The notes under the pieces: generated by a model | Told to the model about the DNA's origin: nothing | Database searches by the model: none | The model's input: only the letters and a program-made list of their open reading frames with translations | DNA from: UKL13-2 sp031431435 | GTDB taxonomy: Bacteria > Pseudomonadota > Gammaproteobacteria > Burkholderiales > Usitatibacteraceae | Direction of reading: 5' to 3' | Length of the DNA: 9,255 nt | Assembly: GCA_031431435.1 (NCBI GenBank) | Contig: JANPDI010000186.1 | Location: 1 to 9,255, forward strand | Made by a program: the position numbers and the translations under genes | In this document: positions 1 through 6,050 of the stretch, piece by piece | Position numbering within the stretch: position 1 is the first letter of the stretch | Layout of the letters: the number at the start of each line of letters is the position of its first letter

Positions 1-264
1 GACATGCAAATCCCGATTCGCCGGAATGATGAATACACGATTTGGTTTAATGGTCAAACTGTCGGTGATGAGATCAACCGGCATGCTTGTGTAGTTGGGA
101 AGGATTTCATGCAGCTGGGTCGGCGTGTCGCGCATGTGATTAACGATGACAATGACCACACCCATATCGGCCGGAAGATTCTGCAACAGCCGGATATACG
201 CGTCGAGTCCGCCTGCCGAACCGCCGACGCAGACGATTGGAAATGATGCCACCGGCGAGTTCAT
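1..264 (-). CDS. CheB-type protein-glutamate methylesterase domain protein (partial, 3' end outside window)
   Basis: Reading leftward from an ATG at 264, 88 codons stay open to the window edge. The product begins almost directly with a CheB methylesterase catalytic domain. The nucleophile motif GGSAGG is at residues 14-19 (Ser16), and VNHM at 41-44 supplies the probable catalytic His43, 27 residues later as in the family. The segment PNRVFIIPANRDLHV at 74-88 is also typical. CheB hydrolyses methyl-glutamates on chemoreceptors in the cytoplasm. There is no N-terminal receiver domain, so this is either a stand-alone domain or the front of a CheB-CheR-type fusion; the rest lies outside the window. 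A good Shine-Dalgarno (AGGAG, 273-277 read on the minus strand) precedes the ATG and fixes the start. The gene has its own likely promoter and no visible tie to the rest of the cluster. The family is confident; the exact role is open. Confidence 0.85.
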   Translation of the reverse strand, partial: MNSPVASFPIVCVGGSAGGLDAYIRLLQNLPADMGVVIVIVNHMRDTPTQLHEILPNYTSMPVDLITDSLTIKPNRVFIIPANRDLHV

Positions 265-490
265 TGCAATCACTCCTATGATCCTGCGTATCGAAATTTC
301 AAACGCTTTGCTGACGAATATTGAATGTATCTGATGCCGCTGGCGCAGTCAACTGGGTGCCGCACTAACCCTGCCGTTGTCCCGCGCTATTATCCTGATA
401 ACGTTGGCAGTCTTTGTGTGCGAGGTGTCTGATTTCTATCGTATTCACGCGCCTGGTTGTGCGCGCGTCGAACTAGCAAATGTGGCAACG
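265..490. other. Intergenic region between the CheB-domain gene and the MauE-like gene
   Basis: About 226 bases with no convincing ORF on either strand. It holds the leader and putative promoter of the CheB-domain gene, and probably the 3' end of the transcript coming from the MauE-like gene. I saw no clear rho-independent terminator for that transcript. Confidence 0.6.
324..352 (-). promoter_or_regulatory. Putative sigma70 promoter for the CheB-domain gene
   Basis: On the minus strand, TTGACT (347-352) and TACATT (324-329) are separated by 17 bases. They match the sigma70 consensus hexamers at 5/6 and 4/6 positions. The element lies about 60 bases upstream of the CheB-domain start at 264. 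It was found by eye and no transcript evidence is available. Confidence 0.4.
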
Positions 491-913
491 CTATCGATGA
501 GCCCGCACCCGCCACCATAGCGCGGAGGCCATCAACAGTAGCAGCAGATCTTCGATCAACGTAAACAGTGTCAGCGGACGCGCAAAATAAACGCCGAAGC
601 AGCCGCAGTTTGGAATGTCCAGGCCGCGCAACAAGGCCGCCATCAACCAGACAAAATAGACCACGTGAAGGGCGATCAATGCGACTGCGGCGAGCGGAAG
701 GTGCCGTCGACTCGCGAGCCAGATCGCCAGGCCCATTTCAAGTACCACCAATTTCCACGCGGCGAATGGAATCAAGGCGGCCGGGACGACTTGGTAGCTG
801 GCGACAATCGGGTAGAACCCCGTCATGTCGGCAAATTTACCCACACTCGACGCCGCCAGCAGCAACACAAACCAGCCGAGTAGCCCAACGGTGATGGTTG
901 GCTGAATGCGCAT
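491..913 (-). CDS. MauE/DoxX-like redox-associated inner-membrane protein
   Basis: A 140-residue, strongly hydrophobic protein with four predicted membrane helices at roughly residues 7-24, 44-67, 72-93 and 115-134. The segment GLDIPNCGCFG (97-107, Cys103 and Cys105) followed by IEDLLLLL (120-127) is the hallmark of the MauE/DoxX family. MauE itself is needed for maturation of the disulfide-rich methylamine dehydrogenase small subunit; relatives are thought to handle thiol/disulfide redox at the membrane. It starts 12 bases after the stop of the DUF547 lipoprotein gene, with a purine-rich AGGCAGG just upstream of the ATG, so the two are almost surely co-transcribed. It is the last gene of the minus-strand unit. 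No mau structural genes are in the window, so a methylamine role is unlikely. Family assignment is good; the substrate is unknown. Confidence 0.82.
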   Translation of the reverse strand: MRIQPTITVGLLGWFVLLLAASSVGKFADMTGFYPIVASYQVVPAALIPFAAWKLVVLEMGLAIWLASRRHLPLAAVALIALHVVYFVWLMAALLRGLDIPNCGCFGVYFARPLTLFTLIEDLLLLLMASALWWRVRAHR

Positions 914-925
914 TACCTGCCTACA

Positions 926-1696
926 TCATTTGATCGGCTGTCGATTGATGGTCCAATCGTAATCCCTAAATTCAACCTTGTAGTCGTCCGGGATTTTGCT
1001 GTCGCGGTAGCGGTTGACGTAATCGATCAGGGTTGGGGCGCTCACAAGGAAATCTTCGGTGAAGAATTTCAAGATTTCAGACAGCATGACCGTCTTTTTG
1101 GCGGCATCAAGGCTGACATTGCGTGCTTCAGCAAAAAACAAACGTGTCTCGCGATCAAGCTGTATCTCCAATTTTTCAGGCAGAAAAACATCGCGTGGCA
1201 ATCGCGGGCAACCGACCGACATGCAGTTCAGCGCGAAATGAATCCGCGCATCCCTCAGCGGACGAATGACTTTATTTTCGTAGTCGTATAGAGAAATCGC
1301 CTCACCACCAACCTGTACTTTTCCCAGCGCGAAAAAACCTATTTTTCTAACGCCTGCCAGCGTCTCGGGAATGCCGCTGGCAATCACCTTATGCATGGCG
1401 AGCGCATTGTAGGCATTGATGTGATACGCCAACACGTGTTGTTTGGTCGGAAACAGCGTTGCTTGGTTGTTCGGACCGATGTCATAGACATAGGCGACCA
1501 TTCGATCGAGATCGGCGCGGTCGTTCGCAAGGGCGGCAAAATTGACACGACCCTGGTCATCAACAAATTTTTGCAATACGCGTCCCCAAGAGTCATACGG
1601 TGGTGGCCCCGGTGTTATGTCAATGCTGGTCGGCCTGGGTACCGATGCGCAACCGACCAACAGCAACAATACAAGACAGGCAAAAAAAAATTTCAT
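926..1696 (-). CDS. DUF547 domain lipoprotein
   Basis: A 256-residue protein with a lipoprotein signal peptide: MKFFF, a Leu/Val core, then lipobox LVGC with Cys16 as the lipidation site. It is therefore expected on the periplasmic face of the inner or outer membrane. The remainder is a DUF547 domain: INAYN (93-97), HFALNC (153-158) and VGCP (161-164) with Cys158 and Cys163, FFTEDF (211-216), YVNRY (226-230) and a C-terminal DYDWTIN (245-251). The function of DUF547 is not established; the invariant Cys and His pattern suggests a thiol-based or metal role (inference). It lies 57 bases downstream of the radical SAM gene and 12 bases upstream of the MauE-like gene, in one direction. No strong ribosome site is visible, but the signal peptide supports this ATG. 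A paralogue with the same motifs, but with a cleavable signal, lies at 8293-9120. Confidence 0.88.
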   Translation of the reverse strand: MKFFFACLVLLLLVGCASVPRPTSIDITPGPPPYDSWGRVLQKFVDDQGRVNFAALANDRADLDRMVAYVYDIGPNNQATLFPTKQHVLAYHINAYNALAMHKVIASGIPETLAGVRKIGFFALGKVQVGGEAISLYDYENKVIRPLRDARIHFALNCMSVGCPRLPRDVFLPEKLEIQLDRETRLFFAEARNVSLDAAKKTVMLSEILKFFTEDFLVSAPTLIDYVNRYRDSKIPDDYKVEFRDYDWTINRQPIK

Positions 1697-1753
1697 GGCG
1701 GCAATGATGGTTTACGTGATGATTTCAAGGGGCGAAAGGGGCAATCGCGCGCA

Positions 1754-3166
1754 TTATTCTGCGGCTTGCTGCCAATTGCCGTCGATTTCCGTGTCGGCCG
1801 CAACCTTGGCGCGGCCGCGTGCATTCTTGCGCGTCAGGGTCACCGATATTTTTTCTGGCATCTTGTCCTCAAGTTTGCCCGTTGCGGGATTAAAAAAAAG
1901 CATCTTGTTTTCGCGTTTGACCTGCGCGGCAACCAACAAATATTCGTCGCGCTTGGCGTTGTGCACACACATCGAGATCGGCCCCCCTGGTGTCATGACC
2001 ATAAACGAGCATGCATCGCAGCGGTCTTTTTCGAGTTGTGATGAATCCATGAAGTTATGCACAAAAAACGATATCTTGCCAACTCTTCCGCGCGCCGCAA
2101 TGAGATCGTGTCGCGCACGCCACGCGAGTTTTGCAGAACGCGTCACCACACCCCAAAACGTCGCGGGATGCCGGAAGAAGTAACGCGCTGCGGTTCTCAA
2201 CAGGCGGCTCTTATCGGCGCGATTGACCGTCAGGTTTGCGCTTGACGCGAGGATATCCTGGACAAATTGCGGGTCGTTGAAAAAATCATACACAGCGTTG
2301 TTGATAACCAGCCCATACGCATACCCATTACATTTTGCGTGCCCGGCACTGGCCGCGTCGAAGTTGAGGTTTGCACCGGCACCTTCGCGTATCGCTTGCA
2401 TCACCGTCTCAGGGTTGACCGTGACGCGCTCACGTTCGGTACCGCGACCCATATCGGCCCCGATTTGAAACGAGGCAAAGCGCACGACGTCGGCGTGTTT
2501 GACATAAAACCGCACCATATCCGGAATTTCGTGAAAATTGCCCGGGAAAGCCGTGTTGTTGAATATGACCGCGAGCGGCAGGCCGCGTACGCGATTGATA
2601 TATTCTTCACGAACGACGTTGAGTTCAGCCTCAGAAGCATAGCCCTTTCGCTCCTGCGTCATATCGACATGAAACGCAACATCCTCAAGCCCCGCGGCAC
2701 AGAGAGATTCGAGCATTTCCCGTGTTGCCTTGATACCATTGGTAAAGAGTGACGAACGCATTCCCTTGGATTTGATGTAGCGGATGATCGCCTCCAGCTC
2801 TTCTCGATTTCGCAGCGTTGGGTCACCGCCGGTCACCTGAATATCTGTGTTTGGACCGTAATGATCAAAAATCATGTCGATTCGACGATAGACCTCCTCG
2901 ATGGGGATGTCTTTGAGTGCTTCTGACGACTCTGAGAGATAACAATACGAGCAGTCAAGATTGCATCGCTGTGTAATCTCGAGCGCAACACAGCCAATTG
3001 CCATGCGCCGACCGATCATCTGCCATGGTGCCCACTGCCCGGCGGCGCTGATACGTTTTTTTGTTCGTTCAAGCGGGCTCAGCCCGTCTCGACCATCCGG
3101 CGTCGGGTAAGCCCGCCAATCGGCAATTTCGGGCGCAGTCAAATAATGCGAGTCGGTGACGGTCAT
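1754..3166 (-). CDS. Radical SAM enzyme of unassigned function with extra cysteines
   Basis: A 470-residue radical SAM protein, counted from the ATG at 3166. The cluster-binding motif CNLDCSYC is at 68-75 (Cys68, Cys72, Cys75) and the SAM-contacting TGGDPTL at 112-118. The N-terminal two thirds therefore form the radical SAM barrel, which cleaves S-adenosylmethionine to a 5'-deoxyadenosyl radical in the cytoplasm. The C-terminal part has GHAKC (275-279) and Cys383, Cys386 and Cys400, four cysteines that could bind an auxiliary iron-sulfur cluster in a SPASM-like way. I do not recognise the substrate. It heads the minus-strand unit with the DUF547 lipoprotein and MauE-like genes and is divergent from arsS. 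The frame stays open to 3352, with further Met starts at 3241 and 3352. I prefer 3166 because the upstream residues are Pro/Ala-rich and unlike a folded domain; a weak AGAAGA lies just before it. The start is uncertain, the family is not. Confidence 0.88.
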   Translation of the reverse strand: MTVTDSHYLTAPEIADWRAYPTPDGRDGLSPLERTKKRISAAGQWAPWQMIGRRMAIGCVALEITQRCNLDCSYCYLSESSEALKDIPIEEVYRRIDMIFDHYGPNTDIQVTGGDPTLRNREELEAIIRYIKSKGMRSSLFTNGIKATREMLESLCAAGLEDVAFHVDMTQERKGYASEAELNVVREEYINRVRGLPLAVIFNNTAFPGNFHEIPDMVRFYVKHADVVRFASFQIGADMGRGTERERVTVNPETVMQAIREGAGANLNFDAASAGHAKCNGYAYGLVINNAVYDFFNDPQFVQDILASSANLTVNRADKSRLLRTAARYFFRHPATFWGVVTRSAKLAWRARHDLIAARGRVGKISFFVHNFMDSSQLEKDRCDACSFMVMTPGGPISMCVHNAKRDEYLLVAAQVKRENKMLFFNPATGKLEDKMPEKISVTLTRKNARGRAKVAADTEIDGNWQQAAE

Positions 3167-3422
3167 TGCATTTTCTTCTGCCGGCGGGCCGGCGCTGGGT
3201 TGTGCGGCGTTTGGTTCTTGGCTGGCGTTCAATACGGGCATGTCCCCGAATTGGATGCGCGGCGCCCAGGTTGGCGGCGGTTTTGACGAAAACGCCGCAC
3301 GTTTCCGGACGTATCGCCGGCAATTGTAAGTTCGGCCCGCGCAATCCGACATCTGTTATTTGAGCCCTACCGTATTGCGCCTATTGGGTTTATCATTCAC
3401 GCAAATTTACTGAAAGCTTGAC
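3167..3422. promoter_or_regulatory. Divergent intergenic/promoter region between the two radical SAM genes
   Basis: The two radical SAM genes are transcribed away from each other, so this stretch should carry the promoters of both units. On the plus strand a -10-like TATCAT lies at 3391-3396, 26 bases before the arsS ATG, without a good -35 at standard spacing. On the minus strand I found no convincing hexamer pair. The absence of a strong -35 on the arsS side may mean activator control (inference). If the left gene starts at 3241 or 3352 instead of 3166, the true gap is smaller (181 or 70 bases). No obvious ArsR/MerR-type operator palindrome was seen. Confidence 0.4.
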
Positions 3423-4433
3423 ATGCATCAGACTCTGCACCTTATGAAATCGCGCGGTTTCCCGCATATCCAACGCAAGGCGCTGGAAGCATTGCAGGTC
3501 AATCTAGGTTACAAATGCAACCAGTCTTGTTTTCATTGCCACGTTAATTCGAGCCCGGATCGCACCGAGATGATGTCGGCCGAGACCATTGCCGATGTGA
3601 TCGCGTTTATGCGCGCTTCCAACGTCAAGCTGCTTGATCTGACCGGTGGTGCGCCGGAAATGAACGAACATTTCCGCACCCTGGTCAGCGCCGCGCGCGC
3701 CATGGGTGTGCGGGTGATCGACCGCTGCAACCTGACAATCTTGGAAGAACCCGGCTACGAGGAGATGGCGCAGTTCTTGGCCAATGAGGGTGTGGAAATC
3801 ACCGCATCACTGCCGTGCCATTCGCAGGAAAACGTCGATAAACAACGCGGTGATGGTGTGTTTGAGGCGTCGATTGTTGCGCTGAAGAAATTAAACGCGC
3901 TCGGTTATGGGATTAGCGGAAGCGGCCTGACATTGAATCTGGTGTTCAACCCGCAGGGGCCGAAACTGCCGCCGCCGCAAGAGGCACTCGAGGCCGATTA
4001 CCATCGATTGCTCGACGAAAATTTCGGCATCAAATTCAACCAGCTATTTACCATCACCAATATGCCGATTCAGCGCTTTGGTTCGACGCTGATTTCGAGG
4101 GGACAGTTTGAAGGCTATATGGATCTGCTGGTGGCGAGTTTTCAAGCGCACAATTTGGATAGCGTGATGTGCCGCTCGTTGCTGTCGGTCGACTATCAGG
4201 GCTTTGTGTATGACTGCGACTTTAATCAGATGCTTGGCCTGCCATTACACCGGGCAGGCACCACCGAGTCGGCGCTGAAGATTCATTTAAGCGAATTGAT
4301 GGGCGTTGATTTGCTCGGCAACCCGATTGTGGTGAAGGATCATTGTTACGGCTGTACCGCCGGGCAAGGCTCGAGCTGCGGCGGCGCGCTTGAGTCGATT
4401 GCAGACGACGCGGCGCTGCAGGCGGCGGAATAG
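3423..4433 (+). CDS. arsS: Arsenosugar biosynthesis-type radical SAM/Cys-rich protein ArsS
   Basis: A 336-residue protein, within the usual length of the ArsS family. After a short N-terminal segment comes LGYKCNQSCFHCHV, with the radical SAM triad Cys32, Cys36 and Cys39, then the SAM-binding TGGAPE (74-79) and RCNLT (101-105). The C-terminal Cys-rich domain has Cys250, Cys265 and the signature CYGCTAGQGSSCGG (308-321, Cys308, Cys311, Cys319). This family includes ArsS, proposed to move the 5'-deoxyadenosyl group onto methylated arsenic in the path to arsenosugars; some members carry selenocysteine, this one uses Cys throughout. The ATG at 3423 gives the expected short N-terminus before the conserved LQVNLGY. 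The gene is divergent from another radical SAM gene and followed by a terminator-like hairpin. No ArsM or arsenosugar glycosyltransferase is in the window, so the substrate is inferred from family only. Confidence 0.92.
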   Translation: MHQTLHLMKSRGFPHIQRKALEALQVNLGYKCNQSCFHCHVNSSPDRTEMMSAETIADVIAFMRASNVKLLDLTGGAPEMNEHFRTLVSAARAMGVRVIDRCNLTILEEPGYEEMAQFLANEGVEITASLPCHSQENVDKQRGDGVFEASIVALKKLNALGYGISGSGLTLNLVFNPQGPKLPPPQEALEADYHRLLDENFGIKFNQLFTITNMPIQRFGSTLISRGQFEGYMDLLVASFQAHNLDSVMCRSLLSVDYQGFVYDCDFNQMLGLPLHRAGTTESALKIHLSELMGVDLLGNPIVVKDHCYGCTAGQGSSCGGALESIADDAALQAAE

Positions 4434-4446
4434 AAAGTCGTTTATT

Positions 4447-4508
4447 GACGGGCATTTTCAGCACTTTTTGCTTCAAAATGTCCGTCGTTGCTGGTGTTTG
4501 TTTTTTGG
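4447..4508 (+). terminator. Terminator-like hairpin downstream of arsS
   Basis: Starting 14 bases after the arsS stop, a 12-base arm (GACGGGCATTTT, 4447-4458) pairs with 4475-4486 (AAAATGTCCGTC), all Watson-Crick except one G-T wobble, across a 16-base loop. A T-rich tract, TTTGTTTTTT, follows at about 4496-4505. The 9-base gap between stem and T-run is longer than in a classical rho-independent terminator, so the role is likely but not certain. Confidence 0.5.
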
Positions 4509-4545
4509 GAAAATCCAAAGCCCCCAAAACTTCCTTCCCCTGCGC

Positions 4546-4582
4546 AGAGCCTGCCCCGGTATGCTTAAAGCCGGGGCGGGGA
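4546..4582 (+). repeat. Repeat copy A with internal hairpin
   Basis: Contains a 10-pair stem: CCTGCCCCGG at 4550-4559 pairs with CCGGGGCGGG at 4571-4580, with one T-G wobble and an 11-base loop TATGCTTAAAG. It is the inverted partner of copy B at 4896-4932. At one stem position A has G-C where B has A-T, a compensatory change that suggests the fold is maintained. Confidence 0.7.
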
Positions 4583-4601
4583 CTCATGGCACTAACTTAA
4601 G
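4583..4601 (+). repeat. Inner inverted repeat, left arm
   Basis: CTCATGGCACTAACTTAAG here is matched, inverted, by 4765-4782 (CTAAGGTAGTGTCATGAG) with two substitutions and one gap. It directly adjoins copy A, so the two arms bracket the central hairpin chain. Confidence 0.55.
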
Positions 4602-4661
4602 CACTTTTTCGCAGCAACGGATATCGCTTTTCGCATAGCGCGATAACGCCTAAAGCTGTCG

Positions 4662-4762
4662 CCCCGGCGAACAACCACAAGGGTTGCGCCGGGCCGGGGT
4701 CCAATTTCTGTCATTGCCCCGACGCACCTAAAATTGGATCCCGGCCTCCGCCGGGATGACAG
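4662..4762. repeat. REP-like hairpin chain
   Basis: Several palindromes overlap here. CGGCGAACAACC around 4665-4676 pairs imperfectly with GGTTGCGCCG around 4682-4691. CCGGGGTCCAATTT (4694-4707) pairs with AAATTGGATCCCGG (4731-4744), with one wobble pair. ATCCCGGC (4738-4745) pairs perfectly with GCCGGGAT (4750-4757) over a CTCC loop. CTGTCAT (4708-4714) is also complementary to ATGACAG (4756-4762). Because these pairings compete, the element could switch between folds. The GCCGGGAT palindrome type is widespread as dispersed intergenic repeats in proteobacteria. Confidence 0.65.
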
Positions 4763-4764
4763 AC

Positions 4765-4782
4765 CTAAGGTAGTGTCATGAG
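4765..4782 (-). repeat. Inner inverted repeat, right arm
   Basis: Inverted partner of 4583-4601, lying just after the hairpin chain. It is followed by GGGGCTGGGGCC (4783-4794), which resembles the GC-rich part of copies A and B and suggests a further degenerate fragment of the same repeat. Confidence 0.5.
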
Positions 4783-4886
4783 GGGCTGGGGCCTAATTTC
4801 TTACAGGGCGTCTAGGGCATAGAATTGTGGACACCAGTCTGGCGCAACACGGATGAGACCAAACGAACATCGCTAGTGCGTAACGA

Positions 4887-4932
4887 GGGACTGGGTCCCA
4901 GCCCCACCTTTAAGCATGCTGGGGCAGGCTCT
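4887..4932 (-). repeat. Repeat copy B with internal hairpins
   Basis: Positions 4896-4932 are the inverted, 32/37-identical partner of copy A. Its core stem GCCCCA/TGGGGC is kept, with an A-T pair replacing a G-C pair of copy A, while two outer pairs are lost. At its left edge a small perfect hairpin, GGGAC-TGG-GTCCC (4887-4899), is added. It ends about 80 bases before the metallophosphoesterase start. Confidence 0.68.
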
Positions 4933-5010
4933 TCGCTGCAACGACGAACTATTTGCAGCGGTCGCTTGACGCATCCCGCCTTTAGAATCCTCTGCCGATA
5001 GAATGACGCC

Positions 5011-5970
5011 ATGACACCCGGCCGATCTTGCCCGATCAACTACCGCTACCCGACGAATGTGTTTGCGCGTGACGCCGACGTTCGCGCCGACAGCGTGTAT
5101 GTCATCGGCGGGTTGTATGGCAATCTGCCGGCACTCAACGCCATATTGGCCATGGCCAAACGCGAAGCTGTGCCACCCACACTCGTTTTTAACGGCGACT
5201 TCAACTGGTTTAACGTTGACCTCGACAGTTTTGTGGCGATCAACACAGAAGTCCTCAAACACACCGCCTTGCGTGGCAATGTTGAGACTGAATTTGCCGC
5301 AGATGCGGATGACGCGGGTTGCGGCTGCGCCTACCCCGACTATGTTGACGATGCCGATGTCGAGCGGTCGAACATCATCATGCGCCGCCTGCGCGCAACC
5401 GCACGCAGCACACCGGTGCTGGCAGACCGCCTGGCGGGCTTGCCGATGCAGTTGGTGGCAGAGGTTGGCGATGCACGTGTCGGCATTGTGCATGGCGATG
5501 CCGAGTCCCTTGCCGGTTGGCGGTTTGCCCACGATTCGCTGCACGACCCCGCCAATGCGGCATGGCTGCAGGATGTTTGCCAACAGAACAATCTCGTCGG
5601 ATTTGCGTCGAGCCACACCTGCCTGCCGACGTTTCGCCGCTTTGGCGCCGGTGCGGAGCGCCGGTTTGTTATCAACAACGGCGCGGCGGGCATGCCGAAC
5701 TTTGGCGGCACGCAGTATGGCCTCGTCACGCGTCTGTCGATTTATCCGGCACCAGACGGGCTGGCGCAATATGGCGAGGTGATTGGCGGCATCCACATCG
5801 ATGCCATTCCCGTCCATTTTGACCATCACGCATTTCAGCAAATGTTCCTTGAGAATTGGCCGGTCGGGTCTGCCGCGCACCAGTCATATTTTCAGCGCAT
5901 CATGGCCGGGCCTTCGTATGCGCCGCCGCACGCGCTGGGGTTGGTGCGGGCACCCTCGGTGTGTGCCTAG
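5011..5970 (+). CDS. Calcineurin-like metallophosphoesterase family protein with an altered metal site
   Basis: A 319-residue, probably cytoplasmic protein with no signal peptide or membrane segment. The order of metallophosphoesterase motifs is intact: GGLYGNLPAL (33-42) for DxHGN, NGDFNWF (61-67) for the GD motif, RGNVE (88-92) for GNH[DE], VHGD (160-163), SHTC (201-204) for GHxH, and NNGAAGMPNF (222-231) resembling the late NPGS-like turn. The D and H of motif I are replaced by Gly34 and Tyr36 and the last His by Cys204, while Asp63, Asn90, His161 and His202 remain. It may therefore bind one metal, or act on an unusual phosphoester, or have lost catalysis. The gene starts 577 bases after arsS behind the repeat block and is followed, after 80 bases, by the TVP38-oxidoreductase gene. 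The ribosome site before the ATG is weak. The substrate is unknown. Confidence 0.82.
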   Translation: MTPGRSCPINYRYPTNVFARDADVRADSVYVIGGLYGNLPALNAILAMAKREAVPPTLVFNGDFNWFNVDLDSFVAINTEVLKHTALRGNVETEFAADADDAGCGCAYPDYVDDADVERSNIIMRRLRATARSTPVLADRLAGLPMQLVAEVGDARVGIVHGDAESLAGWRFAHDSLHDPANAAWLQDVCQQNNLVGFASSHTCLPTFRRFGAGAERRFVINNGAAGMPNFGGTQYGLVTRLSIYPAPDGLAQYGEVIGGIHIDAIPVHFDHHAFQQMFLENWPVGSAAHQSYFQRIMAGPSYAPPHALGLVRAPSVCA

Positions 5971-6039
5971 CCTGCATTGGCAATACGTAATGTTTGTCGC
6001 CACGGCGCGACCAACCTGCAACACTAAAATTAAGCACTC

Positions 6040-6047
6040 AAGGAAGA
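6040..6047 (+). promoter_or_regulatory. Shine-Dalgarno of the TVP38-oxidoreductase gene
   Basis: AAGGAAGA ends three bases before the ATG at 6051 and is the strongest ribosome site in the plus-strand unit. It decides the start against the upstream in-frame TTG at 5994, which would add 19 polar residues before a good hydrophobic N-terminus. Confidence 0.7.
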
Positions 6048-6050
6048 TTC

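Larger units (their letters stand above)
4434..5010. repeat. Gene-free block of nested inverted repeats (REP/MITE-like)
   Basis: This 577-base gap between arsS and the metallophosphoesterase gene holds no credible gene. Its outer repeat pair is copies A (4546-4582) and B (4896-4932), inverted to each other and identical at 32 of 37 positions. A second inverted pair lies inside (4583-4601 with 4765-4782), and between them a chain of hairpins built on the common 'ATCCCGGC...GCCGGGAT' type of palindrome (about 4662-4762). The organisation resembles clustered REP/BIME elements or the remains of a small non-autonomous mobile element. Which one cannot be told without other copies in the genome. The sub-elements are listed separately. 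Confidence 0.7.

Noticed and set aside
1391..2183. Two plus-strand frames of over 200 codons opposite the DUF547 lipoprotein and radical SAM genes
   Set aside because: They are basic, motif-free and antisense to genes with clear domains.
4390..4638. Small plus-strand frame whose peptide contains RRACPGMLKAGAGT, like QRRACPSMLKGGAGT in the minus-strand frame ending near 4873
   Set aside because: The resemblance comes from the two copies of the DNA repeat (A and B), not from a protein family. It would produce false 'hypothetical protein' matches.
4662..4762. CRISPR array or riboswitch
   Set aside because: The repeats are inverted and nested, without regular spacing or spacers. No known riboswitch core was seen, and the palindromes are of the dispersed REP type.
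4966..5004. Promoter-like TTGACG (4966-4971) with TAGAAT (4983-4988 or 4999-5004) before the metallophosphoesterase gene
   Set aside because: Spacings of 11 and 27 bases are both unsuitable for sigma70, so I did not call a promoter.
4873..5880. Long open frame (335 codons) on the minus strand, opposite the metallophosphoesterase gene
   Set aside because: It has no recognisable motifs, runs through repeat copy B at its end, and lies opposite a gene with a full set of family motifs. It is a shadow of a GC-rich gene.
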